64,000 nucleotides of DNA from Opitutia bacterium (GCA_016187925.1 JACPIS010000009.1:62001-126000), one strand, 5' to 3'; positions 9,654-20,518 are shown, counted from the stretch's first letter. Translations and numbers: made by a program. The notes: generated from the sequence alone by a model not told the origin.

Positions 9654-11507
9654 ATGAGAACACACCCTGCCTCCTCTCCATTCCGCCAGAATAACACGCG
9701 TGGCTCCGTGCTGATCGTCGCCATGCTCCTGGCGGCGCTCATCAGCGTGGCGCTCGTCAGCTACCTGAAGCTGAGTAACAACTCCCTGAAGGTCTCGCAG
9801 CGCGTCTTCCTGCAGAACTCCGCGATGAACCTGGCCGAGATGGGCATCGAGCGGGCGCTCACGAGCTTCAACCACTCCGTCAACGGCGAGGCGAACGCCT
9901 GGGCCGGCTGGACGATCAACGGCACCGCCGCCACGCGGACCATCTCGGGCTTCGTGCCCGCCCCCGGCGCCACCGGCGTGATCAAGCTTTACGTCCAGAA
10001 CCAGAACTCCGGCTCCACCACCACCATCGCCCCCGATGACCACAGCTGGGACGACCACAGTTCTGACCACGAGTCGGAGCACGAGGAAAGCGGCCACTCC
10101 GAAGTCGCCAGCATTGATTTCGCCTCTCCGGCTCTGGGCGCCATCGACCGGCTCGCCTATCAGACCCGCACGATCCGCCATCTCGCGACCTTCGCGGCGG
10201 GCGGTGTCCGCGCCGTCTGGCACCAACCCGTGCTCATCAGCCTGGCCGCCGGCATCCGTCCGGTCGCCAGCCTGGCTTGGGCCGGTGGACTCCCTGTCCT
10301 CGCCACCCTCGGTGGCACAGGCGACTCCGACGACGATCACAGCTACAGCGACGACCACCTGAGCGACAACCATGGCGCCGACAATCATTCCGACGACGAT
10401 CATGACACTCCCTCGCCCACGGTGAGCACGCCCGTGACTTCCAGCACCATCCTCATCGTCGCCAAGGCCATCATCACGCCCAACGACGGCAGCAGCCCCT
10501 TCGTCAAAATGATCGAGGTGCAGGTCGCCCAGCGCTCCACCTGGGGCTACGGTTTGGTCGGCCGCTCCTCCGTCTCCCTCGACAGCAACGCCACCGCCGA
10601 CAGCTGGAGCTCCGACCCCGACAACGATCCCGCCACCGCCGTCGTGCCCTACTCCTCCACTGTCCGCCGCGACAACGGCACCGTCGGCGTCGTCAGCGCA
10701 GCCAACGACGCCCTCTCGCTCGGCTCGAATGCCTCCATCTACGGCACGGTCAACACCGGCGGCGGCACGATCACCTACGACAGCAACGTCCGCGTTTACA
10801 GCGCCACCAGCCCGGCCAGCCCCAAGGTCGATCCCTCCCGCGTGCACCGCGACTTCAAGTTCACCTTCCCGGCCATCAGCGAGCCCACCCCCACCGTGAC
10901 CAACCCCATCACCGTCTCGGTCACGAACAACCGCACCTTCCCCGACACGGCGACCGACCACCCGAATCCCGCCGACGGGAAATACTATTACGTCTTCGCT
11001 GACGGCACGGAGATCAACCTCGACAGCAACAAGAACCTGACCATCGCCGACAAGGTCGTCTGGATTTTCCGGAATCACAACGGCGCCTACACCATCCAGA
11101 CCAGCTCGAACGCCGACTTCCTCTTCTCCGGCACCACCAGCACCCTGGACATCTACACCAACGGCAACATCAAGCTCGACAGCAACTGCGACATCAACTC
11201 CGGCGGCCAGCCCAGCCGTTTCAAGATCTACGGCACCAATCCGAGCACCCAGTCGCTCGTCATGTCCAGCAACGCCACCATCAGCGGCGTGCTCTACTCG
11301 CCGAACGCCAGCTACAGCATCGACAGCAACTGCCGCCTTTACGGTTCCGTCGTCGCCAACAGCATCCACATGGATAGCCAGGCCGCCTTCCACTACGACG
11401 AGGCCCTCGGTCTCTTCGGCAGCGGCAATCCCTTCCGCGTCAGCAGCTGGCGCGAACTCAAATCCGCCGCCGAGCGCGACGCCTACGCCACCCAATTCAA
11501 CTTCTGA
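9654..11507 (+). CDS. PilX-like pilus assembly protein with His/Asp-rich inserts and DSN repeats
   Basis: This 617-residue protein opens like PilX: a hydrophilic start, then GSVLIVAMLLAALISVALVSY (about 17-37) without a canonical FTxxE cleavage motif, followed by an amphipathic helix (SAMNLAEMGIERAL). Two acidic His-rich stretches lie at 127-150 and 222-251, built from DDH, SDH and DDDH units. From about residue 308 a D-S-N motif recurs (SLDSNA, YDSNV, LDSNK, LDSNC, IDSNC), spaced as in a beta-helix or solenoid. The N-terminus supports inner-membrane anchoring in a pilus tip complex. The metal-binding idea for the inserts is inference. The gene ends the operon and is followed by a terminator. 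Confidence 0.75.
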   Translation: MRTHPASSPFRQNNTRGSVLIVAMLLAALISVALVSYLKLSNNSLKVSQRVFLQNSAMNLAEMGIERALTSFNHSVNGEANAWAGWTINGTAATRTISGFVPAPGATGVIKLYVQNQNSGSTTTIAPDDHSWDDHSSDHESEHEESGHSEVASIDFASPALGAIDRLAYQTRTIRHLATFAAGGVRAVWHQPVLISLAAGIRPVASLAWAGGLPVLATLGGTGDSDDDHSYSDDHLSDNHGADNHSDDDHDTPSPTVSTPVTSSTILIVAKAIITPNDGSSPFVKMIEVQVAQRSTWGYGLVGRSSVSLDSNATADSWSSDPDNDPATAVVPYSSTVRRDNGTVGVVSAANDALSLGSNASIYGTVNTGGGTITYDSNVRVYSATSPASPKVDPSRVHRDFKFTFPAISEPTPTVTNPITVSVTNNRTFPDTATDHPNPADGKYYYVFADGTEINLDSNKNLTIADKVVWIFRNHNGAYTIQTSSNADFLFSGTTSTLDIYTNGNIKLDSNCDINSGGQPSRFKIYGTNPSTQSLVMSSNATISGVLYSPNASYSIDSNCRLYGSVVANSIHMDSQAAFHYDEALGLFGSGNPFRVSSWRELKSAAERDAYATQFNF

Positions 11508-11534
11508 GTACGCGGGCACGATTGCCCCCCCGCC

Positions 11535-11563
11535 AGCCCGCCCTTCCGGCGGGCTGTTTTTTT
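11535..11563 (+). terminator. Rho-independent terminator of the prepilin operon
   Basis: An 8-bp stem, AGCCCGCC with GGCGGGCT around a CTTCC loop, is followed by a G and seven T residues. It lies 28 bases after the PilX-like stop, just before the convergent membrane-protein gene. Confidence 0.88.
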
Positions 11564-11567
11564 GCCC

Positions 11568-12107
11568 TCAACGCAACTTCAGCCCGCGTCCGCCCAGCAG
11601 CAGCCCGCCGATCACCAGCGCGCCCGCCACGGGCGCCAGGGCCAGCAGCGCCCGGCCGGCGAAGACACTGCCCAGCAGCGCCAGCACCAATCCAACGACG
11701 TAGCCGTTGTTTTCATGCAGCAGGAGCAGCTTCGTCTGCGCGAAGCGCGCCGCCATATAAGGAAAGAACGCTCCCGCCAGCGCCCCGCCCACGGCCACGC
11801 CGCCCGCCACCACCGGCAGCACCGACCAGTCGTAGGGCCGCGCCGCCAGCACCCAGTAGGCGAGGTAATAGCCCAGCGGCGCCAGCGCCACCAATCGCGG
11901 GAACGTTCGCGGCGACGCCGCGTTCAGGCCCGCCAGGAAACCCACCAGCCAGCAGAACAGCACGGCGAAGAACGCCTCCGCCCGGCTCGTGAGCCGCACC
12001 TCCAGCAGGAAGAAATACGCGAACTGCAACAGCGCGAGCCACAGCCCGGTCAGGAAGGCGAGCACCGTGTCGCGCCAGCCGTGGGAAGTCTGCGCCGGCT
12101 CAGTCAT
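11568..12107 (-). CDS. Small multi-pass membrane protein, module A partner
   Basis: The 179-residue protein starts at ATG 12107 (MTEPAQTSHG), overlapping the upstream gene's stop by 8 bases. About six hydrophobic helices are visible. The motifs RPYDWSVLP and HENNGYVVGLVLALLG recur in altered form in the protein at 15317-15892 (HPYDLGMLP, VENTGFVLGLLLTVLG), so the two are paralogs. It is translationally coupled to the membrane-bound synthase-like protein, suggesting a dedicated partner. I do not recognise a named family. An alternative start 15 codons upstream adds only basic residues. Confidence 0.7.
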   Translation of the reverse strand: MTEPAQTSHGWRDTVLAFLTGLWLALLQFAYFFLLEVRLTSRAEAFFAVLFCWLVGFLAGLNAASPRTFPRLVALAPLGYYLAYWVLAARPYDWSVLPVVAGGVAVGGALAGAFFPYMAARFAQTKLLLLHENNGYVVGLVLALLGSVFAGRALLALAPVAGALVIGGLLLGGRGLKLR

Positions 12108-13551
12108 AGATGAGGTCCCCCACGTTGGCCGTCGTGATGATCTTCTCCTCACTGACCAGCTCCTTGATCATGGCCCGGGTGTAGATGCGCACCTGGCCAC
12201 GCCAGGCTGGGTCGATCGCCTGCCGCAGCTCCTCCACGCCCGGCTCCCGCAGTCCGGGCCCGCCACCGTAGAAATACGCCGCATCCCGGAGCACGAACAC
12301 GAAGTAGTGCTCGAACACCCGGTCGAGCGTCGCCAGCACCCGCCGGCCGTAGGGCGAACGCGCCGACACCGGCGTGAGCGACGAGATGGAGAAGATGCCG
12401 TCCGGCTCCAGCCGCGCCTTCGCCAGCCGGAAAAACTCCTCGGTGTAAGTCAGCGCCACCTGTCGCGAGCGCGCCGGCGGGATATCGTGCAACATGAGCC
12501 CGAATCGCTCGGGCGTGTTCGCCACCCAGTGCTTCGCGTCGTCAGGCGTGAACGTCCAGTTGTGCAGCTCGTCGAGCCGGTTGTAGTCGCCGAAATACCG
12601 GTGCGACGCCCGGAAAACCTCCGGATCGATATCCACGATCCGCACCGACGGCACGAAGCCGCCGATGCGCCCGACGGTCGACATCGAGCCGCAGCCGAGC
12701 ACCGCCGTGGCGGGCCGCCCGAGCAGGCGCGCCGGGTATTCCGCCACGAAGTACGCGTAGACGCGCCGCGGATCGCCGCCGAACTGCCGCTTGCCGTTGA
12801 GCAGCAGCCGGTGGTCCCGCCCGCTGCGCACGACCTCGATCTTGTGATAGGGCGTGTAACGCGCCAACAGCACCTCGTCGACCTGCCAGCCGTAGAAACG
12901 CGCGTCGAACCAGCCCGCGGCCGCCCGGTCCCAGGCGCCGAAATTCGCCAGATAAACACCCGCCAGCAGCGCCAGCCCGGCCGTCATCCACCGGCCCGCG
13001 CCCGCTGTCACGGCCAGCGCCAGGTAGCTGGCAAAATACGCGCCCAGCACGCACTCGTGCGCGATCGGAGCCAGCACCGGCACCAGCAGCAGGCCCAGCA
13101 ACGAGCCGGCGATCTCCACCGAATAGCTGCGGCGCAGCCCGCCGCCGGCCGCGAGCGCCCGCGGGAGAAAAACCGCCGGCACCGAGGTGACGCCCGTCGC
13201 GACCACCACCAGCACGACGGAGCCCGCCGCAAAGCCTCCCGCTGATTTTTCCACGACGTAATACAGCGCCTGCATCCCCACGAGCAGCGCCATCTGCACC
13301 ACGAGGCACACCGGCAGCGCCGCGCGCACGAAGCCCGCCGACAGCCGGTCCGAGACGAAATACCCGAGCGACACGCCGAGAAAATACGCCAGCGAGAACA
13401 CGATCACCGCGATCTCCTCGTGCCGCAGCGCCACCGTCAGGTGCTGCACGAGGATGAAATTCAGCAGCATCAGGTTCACCCCCGCCAGCAGCAGCGTCCA
13501 CTCGCCCCGGCCCGCGGGCCACCATGACTTCAGGACCGCCCGGCTGGTCAT
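12100..13551 (-). CDS. Membrane-anchored spermidine-synthase-like protein, module A
   Basis: The 483-residue protein starts at ATG 13551. Roughly residues 18-210 are hydrophobic with about seven membrane spans, including YFLGVSLGYFVSDRLS and YSVEIAGSLLGLLL. The second half resembles the spermidine synthase / SAM-binding Rossmann fold: a substrate strand (YTPYHKIEVV, LLLNGKRQFG), TAVLGCGSMSTVG, RIVDIDPEVF, LMLHDIPP and YTEEFFRLAKARLEPDGIFS. This architecture matches proteins annotated as 'fused MFS/spermidine synthase'. The GGGDG motif of true synthases is altered, so polyamine synthesis is doubtful. It pairs with the small membrane protein downstream and diverges from its own paralog at 13705. 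Confidence 0.75.
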   Translation of the reverse strand: MTSRAVLKSWWPAGRGEWTLLLAGVNLMLLNFILVQHLTVALRHEEIAVIVFSLAYFLGVSLGYFVSDRLSAGFVRAALPVCLVVQMALLVGMQALYYVVEKSAGGFAAGSVVLVVVATGVTSVPAVFLPRALAAGGGLRRSYSVEIAGSLLGLLLVPVLAPIAHECVLGAYFASYLALAVTAGAGRWMTAGLALLAGVYLANFGAWDRAAAGWFDARFYGWQVDEVLLARYTPYHKIEVVRSGRDHRLLLNGKRQFGGDPRRVYAYFVAEYPARLLGRPATAVLGCGSMSTVGRIGGFVPSVRIVDIDPEVFRASHRYFGDYNRLDELHNWTFTPDDAKHWVANTPERFGLMLHDIPPARSRQVALTYTEEFFRLAKARLEPDGIFSISSLTPVSARSPYGRRVLATLDRVFEHYFVFVLRDAAYFYGGGPGLREPGVEELRQAIDPAWRGQVRIYTRAMIKELVSEEKIITTANVGDLIYD

Positions 13552-13704
13552 GCGACAGCCGGCTTCACCGGCGCGAGAAAATGCAAATGCGGTCCTGGCA
13601 CCCGGCCAAGCTAGCGGATGCCGGCCGGGATTGTCGTGCAAAATCTTGCACGCCGCCGGCACTTCGTTGTCATGGCGGGCGCGTCCCCCGCCACCCGACA
13701 ACTG

Positions 13705-15312
13705 ATGACCGGCTCCGCCTCCCTCCCCGTCCCCGCCGCGCCCGCCGGCCGCGCCCGCCCGGCCTGGATCCTGGCCATCGCCGGCGCCAACCTGACGGTC
13801 ATCCAGTTCGTGGCCATGCGCGAGTTCGCCTCGCTGCTGGGCTCGAACGAACTGGTCACATTGCTCGTGACGGCAGGCTACTTTCTCGGGCTCTCCGCCG
13901 GCTATCTGGTCTCGGACCGGCTCTCGCGGCGCGCGCTGCTCGCCCTTGGGGCCGCCACGCTCGCGCTGCACGCCAGCCTGCCGTTCTCGGCGCGCTGGGT
14001 CGTCGGTGCGCTGGTCGAGGCGGGTTTCGGCGGCGTGGTGCCGCCGCTGGTGTTCCTGCTGGTCTTCGCGGGCATCACACCGTTCTACGCCGTGTTCCTG
14101 CCGCGGCTGGTGGCGGAGGCGGGCCCGCCGGCGGGCGACTCCTCGCCGCTCGTGCGCCTCTACGCCATCGAGCTCGCGGGCGGCGCGCTCGGCTTGCTGC
14201 TGGTCGTGCTGGTGACCCCGGCACGCATGTCGTGGTTGCTCGCGTTGCACCTGGCCGGCCTCGTCGCGCTGTTGCTGCTGTTCGCGCAACCGCGCCGCCC
14301 GGGTGCGTTTCTCCTTTGCGCACTGCCGCCGGCCTATCTGCTCGTGTGGCCGGCACTGGACCGCTCCAGCCTGGCCGGTTTCTACGCGCATGCGCTCGGC
14401 CGGCACTCGCCCGTCGTGCTCGCGTCGGAGTTCTCTCCCTACCAGCGCGTCGACCTGCTGCGGGCCGACACCCCGCGCGGCCCGGCAACCTATCTCTACC
14501 TCAACGGCAACCTGCTCTACGGCACCCGCGCGCTGCACCAGCACAACCTGATGGTCTCGATCCTGCCGCGGCTCGTGGCCGATGTCGGCCGGCCGGGCGT
14601 GCCGCTCCAGACGCTCGTGATCGCCGGCGGTTCGCTCGACAGCGCGCGCCATCTCGCGCCGCTGCCCGGCCGCGTGCGCCTCGTGGAGATCGACGAAGCC
14701 GTCGTGCGGCTGACGCGCGCGCTCATCCAGGAGCCGCGGGGCGGCTTCCCGGCGAACTGGGATCTCTCCATCGACGACGGCAAGCACTTCCTCGGCAACT
14801 GGACCGGCGCGCCGTTCGATGTCATCGCGGTCGACATCCCGGTGCCGTCGCACGTGCAGACGGCCATGCTGCATTCCGAGCGTTTCTTTTCGCTGGCGCG
14901 CTCGCGCCTGCAGCCCGGCGGCATCTTCTCCATCTCGCTGGCCGGCCGGCTCAACACCCGGTCCGACGGCGCGCCTGACGCCTCCGAACATCTCGCGCAC
15001 CGGATCGCGGCCGGCCTGCTGGCCAGTTTCCGGCACGTCGCCGTGGTGCATGCCGATTCGACGGATTTCGCCTGGGCCAGCGACGAACCCCTCGAGGGGC
15101 GCATCGCCGTAGCCCAGGAGCGTTTGGTGGACTTCCTCGACCGCGAGCCCGGCCGGCGCGAGACGTTCGGCGTGCCCGTGCTGCAATTCTTCGACGACGC
15201 CACGATCCTGCGGCGCGTCGGCGCACACAAACCGATCGGCGAGGCCGACCTGCAGATCGTGCTGCGGCTCAGCCTGAGCAAGCTCCGCCATCGCTTCTAT
15301 GCGGAGAACTGA
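13705..15312 (+). CDS. Membrane-anchored spermidine-synthase-like protein, module B
   Basis: The 535-residue protein, from ATG 13705 (MTGSASLPVP), parallels module A. Shared landmarks are YFLGLSAGYLVSDRLS, FLPRLVAEAG, YAIELAGGALGLLL, then FSPYQRVDLLRAD with YLYLNGNLLYGT. The SAM-fold half carries LVIAGGSLDSARHL, VRLVEIDEAVV, VIAVDIPVPS and SERFFSLARSRLQPGGIFS. The glycine-rich loop is further degraded (AGGSLDSA), so catalytic activity is uncertain. A longer start at 13618 is open but has no family resemblance. The gene is divergent from module A across about 150 bases and is followed 4 bases later by its small membrane partner. Confidence 0.75.
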   Translation: MTGSASLPVPAAPAGRARPAWILAIAGANLTVIQFVAMREFASLLGSNELVTLLVTAGYFLGLSAGYLVSDRLSRRALLALGAATLALHASLPFSARWVVGALVEAGFGGVVPPLVFLLVFAGITPFYAVFLPRLVAEAGPPAGDSSPLVRLYAIELAGGALGLLLVVLVTPARMSWLLALHLAGLVALLLLFAQPRRPGAFLLCALPPAYLLVWPALDRSSLAGFYAHALGRHSPVVLASEFSPYQRVDLLRADTPRGPATYLYLNGNLLYGTRALHQHNLMVSILPRLVADVGRPGVPLQTLVIAGGSLDSARHLAPLPGRVRLVEIDEAVVRLTRALIQEPRGGFPANWDLSIDDGKHFLGNWTGAPFDVIAVDIPVPSHVQTAMLHSERFFSLARSRLQPGGIFSISLAGRLNTRSDGAPDASEHLAHRIAAGLLASFRHVAVVHADSTDFAWASDEPLEGRIAVAQERLVDFLDREPGRRETFGVPVLQFFDDATILRRVGAHKPIGEADLQIVLRLSLSKLRHRFYAEN

Positions 15313-15316
15313 CCCC

Positions 15317-15892
15317 ATGGCCGCCGCCCGCCCAAGCCTCGCCTTTCTGAACATCGCCCTCTCGGGTGTGTTCTTCGGCCTGTTGCAATGGGGGGCGTTC
15401 TTCCTCCTCCAATCCTATCTCGCCTCCACCGCGCTCGTCTGGTTGCTGGCGTCGACCGTATGGCTGCTGGGCAGCCTGGGCGGGCTCGCCGCACCCGGCC
15501 GGCAAGCGGACGAGCCTTGGTGGCTGCTGGGGGCCGTCGTCGCCTACTACGGGCTGCTCTGGCTCGCGAGCGGCCATCCTTACGATCTGGGCATGCTGCC
15601 GTGGCTGCTGGTGTGCGTGGCGGGCATGGGGCTGTATGCCGGGCGGTTTTTCCGCTACCGTCGCGACGCGCTTGGCCCGGCCAAATGGCTCTTTTTCGTG
15701 GAGAACACGGGCTTCGTGCTCGGCCTGCTGCTCACCGTGCTCGGGCTCTACTGGTTCGGGCAAAAGCTGCTCGTGGTGGCGCCCGGCGTGGGTGCCGCGC
15801 TCTGTCTGCTCACCGTGCCGCGAATGGCGCCGGGAACGAAGCCGGGCGAGGATAGAGCGATCTTGCCTATCTCGGGCCATACGAAGCGGTGA
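15317..15892 (+). CDS. Small multi-pass membrane protein, module B partner
   Basis: The 191-residue protein (MAAARPSLAF) has about six hydrophobic helices and a basic, less hydrophobic tail. It aligns by eye with the protein at 11568-12107 through HPYDLGMLP, FFVENTGFVLGLL and LLVVAPGVGAAL. It starts 4 bases after the synthase-like gene, so the two are almost certainly co-transcribed. No named family is recognised. The conserved [HE]-x-[E]-N-[NT]-G motif beside a helix could be functional, but that is only a guess. Confidence 0.7.
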   Translation: MAAARPSLAFLNIALSGVFFGLLQWGAFFLLQSYLASTALVWLLASTVWLLGSLGGLAAPGRQADEPWWLLGAVVAYYGLLWLASGHPYDLGMLPWLLVCVAGMGLYAGRFFRYRRDALGPAKWLFFVENTGFVLGLLLTVLGLYWFGQKLLVVAPGVGAALCLLTVPRMAPGTKPGEDRAILPISGHTKR

Positions 15893-15930
15893 TCCACGCG
15901 TTCCTCCCCGCGGCGCCACAGGCGGCCTCC

Positions 15931-15958
15931 GTGGATTCTTCACTTCGCTCAGAATGAC
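15931..15958. repeat. Dispersed palindromic repeat, 'GGATTCTTC...GAATGAC' family
   Basis: GTGGATTCTTCACTTCGCTC followed by AGAATGAC is one arm of a dispersed repeat that recurs in this window at 24200-24225 (inverted) and twice at 59020-59106. Similar repeats are common in many bacterial genomes. Confidence 0.7.
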
Positions 15959-16094
15959 CGGGTGAAGCATGGCAAGGTTTTGGCCTGCCCACCCGAATCC
16001 GCGCCGTGTGCGCCGTCTGCCCCGGCCCGATCCCGGGGTCGGAAAATGGCGCGGGGCGTTCTGCTCTTCAGCAGAACGCCCCGCATATGATCTA

Positions 16095-16518
16095 GCATCG
16101 GAACCGGTAAGCCGGATTCTGTCCGGCCCGCTTGCGCGGGCCGTGACCTTCATTTCTCTCAACCCCCGCCGAAGCGGGGTCGTCCCTGGCTGCCCGGAGG
16201 CGCCGGGAGATGCGGCGTACCCGCGGCTATGGGACGGGCCGTCCAGCCGCCTATTCTGCCTTGCACCGGACTGGGTTTTTCGTGCCGCCGTCGTTGCCTT
16301 CGGCGCGGTGGGCTCTTACCCCACCTTTTCACCCTTACCCCTTTGAAATCTCAAATTTGAAATCTGAGATTTCAAAGCGGCGGTATGTTCTCTGTGACAC
16401 TGTCCGTCACGGCGCCTTGACGCGCCGCGCCCGCGTTTTCACGCGGAGTCCTGCCCGATGGTGTCCGGACTTTCCTCTCCGTATTCAATGAACCCGGAGC
16501 GAAGGTCTGGCTCCGAAA
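16095..16518 (-). ncRNA. rnpB: RNase P RNA (bacterial type A)
   Basis: Read on the minus strand, this stretch has the universal core: GAGGAAAGTCCGGACACC near the 5' end (about 16478-16459), ACAGAGAACATACCGCC, GGGTAAGGGTGAAAAGGTG, GGTAAGAGCCCACCGCG, and GACAGAATCCGGCTTACCGG at the 3' end (about 16124-16105). Terminal helix P1 can pair CGGAGCC (16515-16509) with GGTTCCG (16105-16099), which sets the approximate ends. The RNA is the catalytic subunit that cleaves tRNA 5' leaders. It begins directly at the stop codon of the zinc-ribbon gene, so it is probably processed from that transcript or has a promoter within it. Where P12 is expected there is an AT-rich perfect hairpin (16343-16377). Confidence 0.93.
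16343..16377. repeat. AT-rich hairpin inside RNase P RNA (P12 position)
   Basis: A perfect 12-bp inverted repeat, TTTGAAATCTCA and TGAGATTTCAAA, flanks an 11-nt loop that itself repeats part of the arm. It stands out in a GC-rich gene. By position relative to the conserved core it replaces the variable helix P12; that mapping is inferred. Confidence 0.8.
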
Positions 16519-17226
16519 CTAGGATGTCCAATAGACCACGCGACCACATTGGTCGCAAGTGGTAATATTCTCCGCCTTGCGGGCCTCGAATTCGATGTTC
16601 GAGGAGACCTTCATGTGGCAGCCGCCGCAGCGTCCGCCGTGGACGGGCACGCAGACGGGATGGCCGGGCTTCCTGGCCAGCCGGTCGTAGACGCGGAGCA
16701 AGTCCTCGGGCACGGCTTGGCGGGCCGTCTCGACGACCGTGGCCGCAGCCTGATGCTCGCCCTTGAGCTGCGTCTCGCGCTCGCGGAGCGCCTTGATGCG
16801 GGCCTCGTGGCCGGAAATATTGGCCTTCAGCACGGCCTCGGCGGCGGCGAAGCGTTTCTTCGCCTCGTCGATCGAATACATCACCTTGAGCTCGTCCTCC
16901 TCGAAGCCGCCGATGGTCGCCTCGGTGGTCTCGATCTCGTGGGTGAGGGCGCGGTATTCGTCGTTCTTGCGGACCTCGAGCTGCTGGGTGCGGTATTTGG
17001 CGGCCTTCTCCTCGGCGCTCTTGATCTCGGTCTCGAGGGTTTTCTTCTTCGCCTCGAGGCCCTGCCATTCGGCCTTGGCGCTCTCGATGGCCTGCTTCTC
17101 GGCGGCAATCCTGGCCTCGACGGCGGTGATGTCGCGCGGCACGGCGTGCAGCTGCTGCTCCAGGGCCAGCCGCTTCGAGTCGCACTCCTCCAACGCCAAC
17201 AGTTTGGACATATCGATCGCAGCCAT
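16519..17226 (-). CDS. C4-type zinc ribbon coiled-coil protein (DUF164 type)
   Basis: The 235-residue protein is a long charged coiled coil over residues 5-170, followed by a C4 zinc ribbon with Cys200-x2-Cys203 and Cys224-x2-Cys227 (GRCGGCHMKV, TTCDQCGRVVYW). This architecture is that of the widespread DUF164 / zf-RING_7 family, whose exact role is unsettled; nucleic acid binding is often suggested. Its stop codon lies immediately before RNase P RNA on the same strand, so the two share a transcription unit or processing site. gyrB is divergent upstream, 274 bases away. Confidence 0.88.
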   Translation of the reverse strand: MAAIDMSKLLALEECDSKRLALEQQLHAVPRDITAVEARIAAEKQAIESAKAEWQGLEAKKKTLETEIKSAEEKAAKYRTQQLEVRKNDEYRALTHEIETTEATIGGFEEDELKVMYSIDEAKKRFAAAEAVLKANISGHEARIKALRERETQLKGEHQAAATVVETARQAVPEDLLRVYDRLARKPGHPVCVPVHGGRCGGCHMKVSSNIEFEARKAENITTCDQCGRVVYWTS

Positions 17227-17455
17227 GCGGCGACATTGCGGCCGGCCAAAATGCGGTCAAACGAATCTTTCCCGCTGTGCCGCCGCGCGTTTTTTCGGCC
17301 AAAAATCCGGTGGTTTTTTGCCTCTGCGTGACCCTTCAATTCGGCGGGTTTTACAAGGCAAAAATGATCGGCCGCTAAGTATTTCGATACAACGAGTTAC
17401 ACAGACAGAATTGCCCGTAAAAATAACCCTGATTTTCGTGAAAAAAACGTTGTGA

Positions 17456-20038
<2,583 letters not shown>

Positions 20039-20091
20039 GATATTAGTGCCACCGCCCGGCCACAGTCATCCTCCTCCAAGCTAGCGGCCCC

Positions 20092-20337
20092 ATGCCATCC
20101 ATTCAATATACCGAAACCGCCTTGGCCGACCTGGAGAAGCTCCCTCCTCGCCTCGCCGCTCAGATCATGCGCAAGATTGACCGGCTCCAAGCCGGTCTTC
20201 ATGGCGACATCAAACGCCTCACCAATTACGACTATGACTACCGGCTGCGTGCGGGAGACTTCCGAATTCTCTTCGACGTGACCGGCCACAAGATTATCGT
20301 CCAACGCATCCGCAACCGAAAGGAAGCTTATGACTAA
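20092..20337 (+). CDS. RelE/ParE-superfamily toxin
   Basis: The 81-residue protein has the compact RelE fold signature: IQYTETALADLEKLP, an AAQIMRKIDRL helix, then YDYRLRAGDFRILFDV and IIVQRIRNRKEAYD. RelE members cleave mRNA on the ribosome, while ParE members poison gyrase; the Y-R-x-R-x-G-D-F/Y-R-I pattern and the RIRNRKEAY ending are more RelE-like. It lies 54 bases after gyrB and overlaps its likely antitoxin by 8 bases, in toxin-first order. It sits within a segment bounded by a duplicated gyrB 3' end, which suggests acquisition as a cassette. Confidence 0.85.
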   Translation: MPSIQYTETALADLEKLPPRLAAQIMRKIDRLQAGLHGDIKRLTNYDYDYRLRAGDFRILFDVTGHKIIVQRIRNRKEAYD

Positions 20338-20518
20338 AGTGCAACTCCTCACCCGCGACATCCGTCGCAAACGCCGCGAAATCACCGGCCTGCAGGAAGA
20401 CCTCACCAACATGCAGGACCACCTCGCCGTGCTGGAAGCCCGCGCCAAGAATGCCGACAAGCGCACCTATTCTTCCGCCGAAGTCCGCATCCGCCTCGGC
20501 CTCACCGGAAAGAAATGA
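20330..20518 (+). CDS. Probable cognate antitoxin (short coiled-coil protein)
   Basis: The 62-residue product is highly charged: TRDIRRKRREITGLQEDLTN, then a Leu/Ala heptad-like region (MQDHLAVLEARAK), then SSAEVRIRLGL. It overlaps the RelE-like toxin by 8 bases, the usual coupling in type II toxin-antitoxin operons. No ribbon-helix-helix or HTH motif is evident, so family assignment is open. The antitoxin role is inferred from size, charge and position. Its stop overlaps (ATGA) the start of a 21-codon frame made of the gyrB tail copy. Confidence 0.65.
   Translation: MTKVQLLTRDIRRKRREITGLQEDLTNMQDHLAVLEARAKNADKRTYSSAEVRIRLGLTGKK

Noticed and set aside
9627-11519. Long minus-strand open frame opposite the PilX-like gene
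   Set aside because: It is Val/Gly/Asp-rich low-complexity sequence, a typical antisense shadow of a GC-rich gene with the prepilin motif on the plus strand.
13552-15354. N-terminal extension of the minus-strand synthase-like frame
   Set aside because: It runs antisense through the module B gene and is rich in Arg/Gln/His; the real start is ATG 13551.
20092-20337. Gyrase-targeting ParE assignment for the toxin
   Set aside because: Attractive because of the gyrB location, but the motif order and C-terminus look more like RelE; the target cannot be decided from sequence.
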